NCBI GenBank assembly: GCA_046757965.1
Contig: JBHHZI010000084.1
Location: forward strand, 1 to 14,311
Direction of reading: 5' to 3'
DNA: 14,311 nucleotides
Source: JBHHZI01 sp046757965
GTDB taxonomy: Bacteria; Acidobacteriota; Polarisedimenticolia; SMYD01
The notes beneath the pieces were generated by a model. That model ran no database searches. It worked only from the letters and a program-made list of their open reading frames with translations, and was not told the DNA's origin. Positions 6,880-13,406 of this stretch are shown one piece after another. The position numbers and the translations under genes are program-made. Every line of letters starts with the position of its first letter. Position 1 is the first letter of the stretch.

Positions 6880-7800
6880 ATGCTGAAGAGACTCGCCCTG
6901 TGCATGCTGGCGGCAACCTGTTGCTGGACGGTCGCCGCCGCCGCCGTCACGACGGCCGTCACCACGGAACCACCCCGTCTGCTCACGGCGGCCGACCTGG
7001 CACAGTTCGACAACCCGCCGGCCGATGCCCGCATCCCGTACGGAGACGGTCCTCTGCAGTTCGGCGACCTGCGCCTGCCGCCGGGGCCCGGGCCTCACCC
7101 GGTGGCGGTCTTCATTCACGGCGGCTGCTGGCTGGCCGAGTACGACATCACGCACAGCAGCAAGCTGACCGCAGCGCTGGCCCGCCACGGCATCGCCACC
7201 TGGTCTCTCGAGTACCGGCGGGTCGGCGATGACGGGGGCGGCTGGCCGGGGACCTTCCAGGACATCGGACGTGGCGCCGACCATCTGCGATCCATCGCCG
7301 GGGAATATCACCTCGACCTGGCTCGCGTCATCGCCATGGGGCATTCGGCCGGCGGCCACCTGGCGCTCTGGCTGGCGGCGCGCTCGCATCTGCCCGCCGA
7401 CTCCCCCATCGCCGCGGCCGACCCGCTGCCGGTCCGTGGCGTGCTGGCGCTGGCCCCGGCTGCCGACCTCGAGGTGCTGCACGAGAAGAAGGTCTGCGGC
7501 GACGTCATCGACAAGCTGATGGGCGGCTCACCGGAGCAGGTTCCCGACCGCTACCGGTGGGGTGGCCCGATGCACCTCGCCCCTGCCGGCGTGCCGCAGA
7601 TCGTGATCATCGGCGCCCACGATGAGGCGTGGGGCCCGTCGGGTCTGCGGTACTTCCGCACCGCCGCAGAACGCGGGGATCAAATCCGGAAGATCGACGC
7701 GCCCGGGTCGGGACACTTCGAGATGATCGACCCCGATTCGACCACCTGGCCGCTGGTGCTGGGCGCCGCGCGGCAACTTCTGGGTCTCGGCGACGAGTGA
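6880..7800 (+). CDS. Exported alpha/beta hydrolase (esterase/arylformamidase-like)
   Basis: A 306-residue serine hydrolase with an N-terminal signal peptide (positively charged MLKR, hydrophobic core to about residue 24, Ala-rich cleavage region), so it acts in the periplasm or outside. Seen: oxyanion-hole motif HGGCW (80-84), nucleophile elbow GHSAGG with Ser156, acid Asp248 in GAHDEAWGP, and base His279 in SGHFEM, giving a complete triad. HGGxW plus GHSAGGHLA is typical of the BD-FAE/kynurenine-formamidase-like branch, but the substrate is unknown and many such proteins are general carboxylesterases. It follows moeA2 by 34 bases on the same strand and may be co-transcribed. If it hydrolysed N-formyl compounds it would release formate for the adjacent formate dehydrogenase; this is speculation. 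It converges with the DUF5916 gene, 12 bases away. Confidence 0.85.
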   Translation: MLKRLALCMLAATCCWTVAAAAVTTAVTTEPPRLLTAADLAQFDNPPADARIPYGDGPLQFGDLRLPPGPGPHPVAVFIHGGCWLAEYDITHSSKLTAALARHGIATWSLEYRRVGDDGGGWPGTFQDIGRGADHLRSIAGEYHLDLARVIAMGHSAGGHLALWLAARSHLPADSPIAAADPLPVRGVLALAPAADLEVLHEKKVCGDVIDKLMGGSPEQVPDRYRWGGPMHLAPAGVPQIVIIGAHDEAWGPSGLRYFRTAAERGDQIRKIDAPGSGHFEMIDPDSTTWPLVLGAARQLLGLGDE

Positions 7801-7808
7801 GTCGTCGC
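7790..7808. terminator. Terminator-like hairpin between convergent genes
   Basis: GCGACGA (7790-7796) and TCGTCGC (7802-7808) form a perfect 7-bp stem with a 5-base loop across the hydrolase stop codon, in the 12-base gap before the opposing gene's end. There is no T-tract on either side, so it is not a canonical intrinsic terminator. It may only hinder transcription or stabilise both 3' ends. Confidence 0.3.
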
Positions 7809-7812
7809 GGCG

Positions 7813-10032
7813 TCAGCCTCGAAACGTCCAGACGAGCTTGACGATCACCTCGTCCGACAGGGGCCGGAGGGCGAAGCGATCACTGCCGATGGGATGCTCC
7901 CAGTTCCGGTTCCAGACGACGAACAGGTCATTCCCGGGGCGCACGATCCATCGGAGCCGGTTGTTCATGCCCGCCGTGGTCGAGTCCGAGTCGAACTGCA
8001 TGAAGCTCGTGATCGACAGATCCGGGTTGAACGAGTAGGTGGTCTTCAGTTGCCACAACCGCTTGGCGAAGTTGCCCTCCGGCAGGGCCCCGAAATCATC
8101 CTCCAGGTTCAGCTCGAGGCGCAGCCGGCTCGTGGGTGACGTCCAGTTGACGAATTTCCCCCACTGCGTCAGGCGCCCATCGAAGAAGTCCCCGAACCAG
8201 ACCGTCGACCCGACGCGCCAGGGCCGGGTCCGGGCCGACTGGGACTGGGCCCGGTACCGCGTGAAGTGATACGAGCCCGGCGGGATGATCACGCCGGGGG
8301 AGATCTCGAACGGCGCGGACAGGTGCTCGAACTGCGGGGACCAGTTGACCTCGAAGTGATCGCCCGGCTCCATGACGATGTTCAACGGCGCCGTGAACAG
8401 TCTCCACGACTCCGTCTGCCCCTGCAGGTTCTCGACCATCGAGAACCGTGCCTCGAAGAAGAACTGTCGGATCCAGTCGAGAGCAGGACCGGGCGGGCGG
8501 GGCTTGAAGGCGGCTCCGAGCCGGGTTTGTCTCGTCCCCGGCCGGGGCAGGAAACCGAGCGCCGGATCGAGAGCGTCGCCGAAGTCGTCGAACCGGGCGG
8601 ACAGGTCCCAGAGGTCATTGGGGTAGTCCACCCGCAGCCCCCAGCCGCTGTCCCGGCCGGCCGGGAGATCCCCGCCCGAGGCCCCTGCCCAGGCGTCGAA
8701 CTCGAGGTTCTTGTTGCCACGAAACGTCGAGGTGACCCACGCCGCATCGAATCCCAGGAAATGGTTCCGGCTGGTCCCATTGGGGTCCCCCTCGGTACCG
8801 ATCATGCCCAGGCGAAGATGGGTGTCGACGTCGTAGGTGACCCGGGCCGCCGCCAGGTTCGTTCCGGCCGCCGCGTTCGAGTCGCGCGTCGTCACGTCCA
8901 GCCCCGCGACGCCGACGCGACCGGCCCGGCCGAGGAGTTTCACGCCTGCATCGATGGGCGCAACCTCCCCGTTGACCAGGCCGACCCGACGAGAGAAGAA
9001 CGGGATGAAGTTCGTGCCCAGGCCGGAGCCGAAGCGAAACAGGTTGGACCCCTGGGTGAAGAACTGCCGTTTCTCCGGGAAGAACAGCGAGAACCGCGTC
9101 AGGTTGACCTGGCGGCTGTCCGCCTCGGTCTCGCCGAATTCAGGATTCACGGTCAGCACACCGGCCAGTTCCGGCGTCACGTTGTAGGTGGCGTCGACAC
9201 CGGTGACCCCTCTCGACGAGGAGTCCTGGGGGCCGAAGCCGCCTGACCCGCGGGCTGTCGCGAAGGGCGTGACATCCAGACCAAGGCCCTGCTCGAGATC
9301 CCCGACACCCTCCAGAGACCCGGCCCGCTTGAGATCGAGGAAGGCCGCATCCAGCGTCGCGCCCGCCCAGTGCAGCGTGATCCGGTCACGCGCCACGAAA
9401 CGCCGGACGTTGAATCCCCAGGCCGCAAGAGACGGGGTGAAGCGCAGGCTGCGGGCCGGGATGACGACCTCGAGGCTCCAGCCGCTGCTCGACCGGTGCG
9501 TCCGGGCATTCCAGATCCCGTCCCAGTCCAGCGACAGGGACGCCGGCGGCGAGACCAGGCCGTCCTGCCGGGCCCCGGAGGCATTCACCTGGAAGAAGAA
9601 GCCGTTTCTCCCGTCGCCGAAGGTGTCCAGGACGATCGAGATGGTGTCATCCCCGTCCATCCGTCCGTCCCGAAGCAGTGTATGGACGGCGATCGACTCC
9701 GGCTCCGGGTCGGCACAGGTCACGCCGATATACAGGTTCTCGCTGTCGCGCAGCACGCGGACCTCGGTCTCATACGGGGTCGATTGCCCCGGCCGGGGCT
9801 CCTTCTGCACCAGGTCGGGAATGACACCGGCCTGCGTCCATGCCGGCTCATCGAGCACGCCGTCCAGGTGGATCTTGCCCCCCGTTCGCCCGGTCTCGAG
9901 CACCGGGGCTGACGCTGCCGCCGACAGACCGGGCGCCAAGATCGCGAGCAGAACCGGCGCCACCACGGCAGCAAGCGCCGTGTGGCCTCGCGGGTCGTGA
10001 GACGGCTGCGTCGCCGGCTTGCAACGCTTCAT
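7813..10032 (-). CDS. CBM9-like / DUF5916 outer-membrane beta-barrel protein
   Basis: A 739-residue exported protein. After a long N-region and signal peptide (hydrophobic stretch about residues 18-40, ending near SAAASA) comes a CBM9-like sandwich with the hallmark IHLDGVLDEPAWTQAG (about 54-69), then DGDDTISIVLDTFGDGRNGF. The rest is the DUF5916 region with FGETEADSRQVNLTRFSLFF followed by PEKRQFF, then many alternating aromatic/charged beta-strands to the C-terminal VKLVWTF. Family knowledge: these are outer-membrane barrels common in Bacteroidota, Acidobacteriota and Gemmatimonadota, with function uncharacterised, sometimes near sugar or peptide degradation genes. ATG at 10032 is preferred because it gives a more normal signal peptide; GTG at 10062 adds ten polar residues. 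Neither has a clear Shine-Dalgarno site. It is on the opposite strand and has no evident tie to the cofactor genes. Confidence 0.85.
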   Translation of the reverse strand: MKRCKPATQPSHDPRGHTALAAVVAPVLLAILAPGLSAAASAPVLETGRTGGKIHLDGVLDEPAWTQAGVIPDLVQKEPRPGQSTPYETEVRVLRDSENLYIGVTCADPEPESIAVHTLLRDGRMDGDDTISIVLDTFGDGRNGFFFQVNASGARQDGLVSPPASLSLDWDGIWNARTHRSSSGWSLEVVIPARSLRFTPSLAAWGFNVRRFVARDRITLHWAGATLDAAFLDLKRAGSLEGVGDLEQGLGLDVTPFATARGSGGFGPQDSSSRGVTGVDATYNVTPELAGVLTVNPEFGETEADSRQVNLTRFSLFFPEKRQFFTQGSNLFRFGSGLGTNFIPFFSRRVGLVNGEVAPIDAGVKLLGRAGRVGVAGLDVTTRDSNAAAGTNLAAARVTYDVDTHLRLGMIGTEGDPNGTSRNHFLGFDAAWVTSTFRGNKNLEFDAWAGASGGDLPAGRDSGWGLRVDYPNDLWDLSARFDDFGDALDPALGFLPRPGTRQTRLGAAFKPRPPGPALDWIRQFFFEARFSMVENLQGQTESWRLFTAPLNIVMEPGDHFEVNWSPQFEHLSAPFEISPGVIIPPGSYHFTRYRAQSQSARTRPWRVGSTVWFGDFFDGRLTQWGKFVNWTSPTSRLRLELNLEDDFGALPEGNFAKRLWQLKTTYSFNPDLSITSFMQFDSDSTTAGMNNRLRWIVRPGNDLFVVWNRNWEHPIGSDRFALRPLSDEVIVKLVWTFRG

Positions 10033-10357
10033 CGTGTCAGTGGGATCCGGATGCTGGGTCACGTCGAGACAACGGCGTCATTCACATGGATGCGGGGCCC
10101 GATCCTGCCAGCCACGCGATGACGACCAGCGCCCGGCTGGGGCGATCCCGGCCCGGCTGCCGGGAGGACGCCTGCCGTCGTGCCGGGAGTTGCCGGAGGC
10201 GCCGCGGCGACACTATCACGCGCCGGCCAGCACTCGCAGACGTTGCGCGCGCCATGCTGCCGCAGGCAGCCGCCGGCATCATCGTTCACGCGGCAGGCAG
10301 CGGCAGCTCCGACCGGGCGGGCATGTCGATGCAGCCGGTCTATACTCTGGAGCAACG
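10033..10357. other. Divergent intergenic region between DUF5916 gene and mobA-moaD
   Basis: About 325 bases without a convincing gene. It must hold promoters for both divergent genes. A TATACT box for mobA lies at 10341-10346; none is obvious for the minus-strand gene. Two adjacent GC hairpins can form: CCAGC/GCTGG (10126-10140) and CCCGGC/GCCGGG (10147-10164). Such stems are frequent by chance at this base composition. No riboswitch, tRNA or repeat array was recognised. Confidence 0.5.
10341..10346 (+). promoter_or_regulatory. -10 box (TATACT) upstream of mobA-moaD
   Basis: TATACT matches TATAAT at five of six positions. It ends 11 bases before ATG 10358. A GGAG ribosome-binding sequence (10349-10352) sits between box and start codon, so the predicted transcript would begin about at the GGAG. 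No -35 match is visible. Confidence 0.5.
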
Positions 10358-11344
10358 ATGGTGGCCCGGGAGGAACGCGTCGTGCCCACCGATCCAGCAG
10401 ATCGGCATGCACCAGCCGGCGGCATCGTTCTCGCCGGCGGTCTGAGTTCGCGCATGGGGCGTCCCAAGGCACTGCTGCCGGTGGGGGGGCGCACGATGCT
10501 CGAGAGGGTGCTGGACCGGCTCGAGCGCGGCCTGCGCCGCCTGCCCGGCGGCAAGCAACCGCCGCTGGTGGTGGTCGCCGCCGCCGGGCAGGATCTGCCC
10601 ACTCTGCCCGCCCACGTCGGAGTCACACGCGACGAGGTCGCCGAGCAGGGACCGCTGCAGGGCATCGCGGCGGGACTGGCGGCACTGGAAGACCGGACCG
10701 ACGTGGTGTTCGTCTCCTCCTGTGACGCGCCGCTCCTGGTTCCCGCCTTCGTCTCGTACCTGTGCGGCCGGCTGGAGCCCGGGGACGACATCGTCCTGCC
10801 GCGCGCCGGTGGCCGCACCCACCCGCTGGCCGGCGTCTACCGTCCGCGTGTGCTGCCGCGTGTGCGCTGGTTGCTGGCGGCCGGACAGCGGCGGCCGTTT
10901 TTTCTGTTCGAGGCCGTGGCCACCCGGGTGGTCGAGGCCGATGACCTGCGCCGTGTCGATCCGGACCTCGACTCACTGGCCAATGTCAACACACCCGAGG
11001 AGTACCGGGCCGTGCTGGGCCGGCTCCAGTTGCCGGCGACAGCATCCGGACCATCCGGCGCTCGGTCCGGCCACGCGCCGGTCTCGGTGGTGTTCGAGCT
11101 GTTCGGCATCGCGCGCCGGCGTGCCGGGCGCAGCGAGGTCCCGGTGAGCGGCGCCACGCTCGGCGAGGCGGTGGGGGCGCTGGAGGCGATCTGTCCCGAG
11201 CTATCGGGCATCCTGATCCGCGACGGGCACCTGACCGCACAGGCGCGCCTGTCGGTGAACGGCGAACGGTTCGTGGCGAGCGCCACGCACCGCCTCCGCG
11301 ACGGCGACCGACTGATCCTGCTGTCGGCAGCCGCAGGCGGTTGA
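10358..11344 (+). CDS. mobA: MobA-MoaD fusion: molybdenum cofactor guanylyltransferase plus molybdopterin-synthase sulfur carrier
   Basis: A 328-residue two-domain protein. Residues about 21-230 are MobA, which attaches GMP from GTP to Mo/W-pterin to make the MGD cofactor: LAGGLSSRMGRPK (25-37) is the nucleotide-binding loop, SSCDAPLL (Cys122, Asp123, Pro125) the metal/nucleotide site, NVNTPEE (209-215) the C-terminal signature. A linker rich in Ala/Ser/Gly/Pro leads to a MoaD ubiquitin-fold domain (about 242-328) ending exactly in the Gly-Gly that is adenylated and thiocarboxylated to feed sulfur to molybdopterin synthase. ATG 10358 has GGAG five bases upstream and starts just before the MobA homology; earlier codons in the open frame lie in the promoter region. 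Its stop is one base from the next gene's start, so translation is coupled to the AOR. MobA serves the formate dehydrogenase type of cofactor. Confidence 0.93.
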   Translation: MVAREERVVPTDPADRHAPAGGIVLAGGLSSRMGRPKALLPVGGRTMLERVLDRLERGLRRLPGGKQPPLVVVAAAGQDLPTLPAHVGVTRDEVAEQGPLQGIAAGLAALEDRTDVVFVSSCDAPLLVPAFVSYLCGRLEPGDDIVLPRAGGRTHPLAGVYRPRVLPRVRWLLAAGQRRPFFLFEAVATRVVEADDLRRVDPDLDSLANVNTPEEYRAVLGRLQLPATASGPSGARSGHAPVSVVFELFGIARRRAGRSEVPVSGATLGEAVGALEAICPELSGILIRDGHLTAQARLSVNGERFVASATHRLRDGDRLILLSAAAGG

Positions 11345-11345
11345 C

Positions 11346-13364
11346 GTGCCGCCCGGCGGCTACCACGGACGCTATCTGCGCGTCGATCTCACCACATCAG
11401 CCGCGCAGTTCATCCCGCTGCACGACGCCATCCTGCGGCGCTGTCTCGGAGGATCGGGCCTCGGCACCTGGCTGCTGCTTGCCGAGGCGCCCGCCGGCAT
11501 CGACCCCCTGGACCCGGCGGAACCGCTCATCCTGGCGTTCAGCCCGCTGGTCGGCTCACCCCTGACCACGTCGGCGAAGTTCGCCGTGGTGGCGAAGTCC
11601 CCGCTGACCGGACGCATCAACGACGCCATCTCGTCGTCCCACTTCGCCCTGGCGGCCAAGCGCGTGGGAGCCGATGCCATCGTGATCCGCGGAGCGGCCC
11701 CGGCTCTCTCCGCCCTGGTGATCGACGGCGGCGCCATCGACGCCGGCCCGCCGGACGATGCCGGTCGCCGGCCGCTCCGGACCGGTGTGACGCTTCTCTC
11801 CGTCCCGGATCTGGCGGGCCGGTCGGCCCGTGACACGGAACGCGATCTGGCGACACGGCTGACGCGCGACTGGCCCGGGACCGACCGGTTTCGCATGGCG
11901 GCGATCGGCATCGCCGGGGAACGGCTCGTGCGATTCGCCACCCTGTCCAACGGCGGGCGACACGCCGGTCGCGGCGGGCATGGCGCGGTACTCGGCTCCA
12001 AGAACCTCAAGGCGATTGCCGTGCGGGGCAAGATGGAGACCGCGGTGCACGATGTGGCAGCGGTCTCGGCGGCGGCGAAGGATCTGTCCGCCCGCTCGCT
12101 CGGACCCGCCACCGAGAAGTATCGCGAACTGGGCACCGTGGCGAATCTCGTGACCTTCAACCGGCTCGGGACCCTGCCCACACGCAACTTCAGCGCCGCC
12201 ACCTTCGAGGCAGCAGGCTCTCTGTCCGGCGAGGCTCTGGCCGCGGAGCGGCGCAAGACGCGATCTTCCTGCGCGGCGTGCACCATCGGCTGCGAGCACA
12301 TCTACGGCGTGCGTCCTGATGCCGACCCCGCCAGGCAGGAAGGCGGCCGTGCCGCGGAGGGGGTGCGCATCGAGTACGAGTCGCTGTTCGCTCTCGGCTC
12401 ACTCTGCGGCATCGGCGATCCCGAGACGGTCCTGCAGGCGGCGGCACTGTGCGACGAGCTCGGCCTGGACACCATCTCGACCGGCGGCACCCTCGCCTTC
12501 GCCTTCGAGTGCGCCGACCGCGGTCTGCTCGATCCGGAGGCACCGCCACCGCCGCTGGATCCGCCGCACGGTCCCGACGCCGTCGGCGATCACGGACGAT
12601 CGCACCGGCGGGCCGACATGGCGGCCGGCGAGCGGTTCGGGAGTCCGGCCCCGCTCCCCTTCACCTTCGGCTCGAGTGGCGCGGTGCTGGAGACCATCTC
12701 CCTCATCGCCCACCGCGAGGGCATCGGCCATCTGCTCGCCGAGGGCAGTCGCCGCATGGCCCGGGCCATCGGCAACGGCGCGGCATCGTTCGCCCCGCAC
12801 GTCAAGGGGCTGGAGATCCCCGGCTACGAGCCACGCCGCCTGCACGCCATGGCCCTGGGGCTGGCGGTCGGCACGCGCGGCGCGGATCACAACCGCTCGT
12901 CCGCCTACGAGGTCGATTTCTCACCCGAGGGGGGGGCCGACGTCGGCGCCGCCTCCATCGCGGCCGGCGCCGTGGAAGCCGAGGATCGGTCGGCACTGCT
13001 GGATTCTCTCATCCTGTGCAAGTTTCTGCGGGGCGTCTTCACCGATCTGTTCACCGAGAGCGCTTCGCTGCTGGCCGCGGTGACCGGCTGGGCGATCACC
13101 GGTGATGAACTCCATGAGACCGTCCGCCGGATCGTGGCCCGGCGCAAGTGGTTCAACCAGCGGGAGGGCTGGACGCCGGCGGAGGACACGCTGCCGTCGC
13201 GATTCCTGCATGAGACACTCGGCGCCGACGGTGCCCGACCAGGAGCAGCCCTTTCCGCCACCCGTCTCCAGGCGCTCATCACCGCCTATAACCAGGCGCG
13301 CGGCTGGGGCGACGACGGAATCCTGAGGGACGCCGCGCGCGCCGACCTGGATCTGCCGGCATGA
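11346..13364 (+). CDS. Aldehyde:ferredoxin oxidoreductase (AOR) family tungsten enzyme
   Basis: AOR-family enzymes oxidise aldehydes to acids, or the reverse, using a tungsten bis-pterin and a 4Fe-4S cluster. The product has 672 residues, longer than the usual 600-620. Seen: N-terminal GGYHGRYLRVDLTT (4-17), GRGGHGAVLGSKNLKAI (208-224) of the pterin-binding domain, cluster ligands CAACTIGC (Cys309, Cys312, Cys316) with the distal Cys558 in LILCKF, and the EYES motif (343-346). All four cluster ligands are present. Extra length is at about 396-440, a proline-, His- and Arg-rich stretch after LLDP that looks like an inserted loop. Start GTG 11346 is one base after the mobA-moaD stop. It lies in the same unit as the formate dehydrogenase alpha gene. 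Substrate and electron partner are unknown; benzoyl-CoA-reductase-like or other AOR subfamilies are possible. Confidence 0.92.
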   Translation: MPPGGYHGRYLRVDLTTSAAQFIPLHDAILRRCLGGSGLGTWLLLAEAPAGIDPLDPAEPLILAFSPLVGSPLTTSAKFAVVAKSPLTGRINDAISSSHFALAAKRVGADAIVIRGAAPALSALVIDGGAIDAGPPDDAGRRPLRTGVTLLSVPDLAGRSARDTERDLATRLTRDWPGTDRFRMAAIGIAGERLVRFATLSNGGRHAGRGGHGAVLGSKNLKAIAVRGKMETAVHDVAAVSAAAKDLSARSLGPATEKYRELGTVANLVTFNRLGTLPTRNFSAATFEAAGSLSGEALAAERRKTRSSCAACTIGCEHIYGVRPDADPARQEGGRAAEGVRIEYESLFALGSLCGIGDPETVLQAAALCDELGLDTISTGGTLAFAFECADRGLLDPEAPPPPLDPPHGPDAVGDHGRSHRRADMAAGERFGSPAPLPFTFGSSGAVLETISLIAHREGIGHLLAEGSRRMARAIGNGAASFAPHVKGLEIPGYEPRRLHAMALGLAVGTRGADHNRSSAYEVDFSPEGGADVGAASIAAGAVEAEDRSALLDSLILCKFLRGVFTDLFTESASLLAAVTGWAITGDELHETVRRIVARRKWFNQREGWTPAEDTLPSRFLHETLGADGARPGAALSATRLQALITAYNQARGWGDDGILRDAARADLDLPA

Positions 13365-13406
13365 GCGGTGTGGCCGAGTGGACCGGACGCGACGAGTCAT
13401 GGTTCA

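Noticed and set aside
4935..7034. 699-codon minus-strand open frame antisense to moeA2
   Set aside because: No recognisable family or hydrophobic pattern, and the plus strand encodes an unmistakable MoeA-PBP protein over the whole stretch.
10019..10357. N-terminal extension of mobA-moaD by 113 codons
   Set aside because: Arg/Pro/His-rich translated intergenic DNA upstream of a plausible -10 box and ribosome-binding site.
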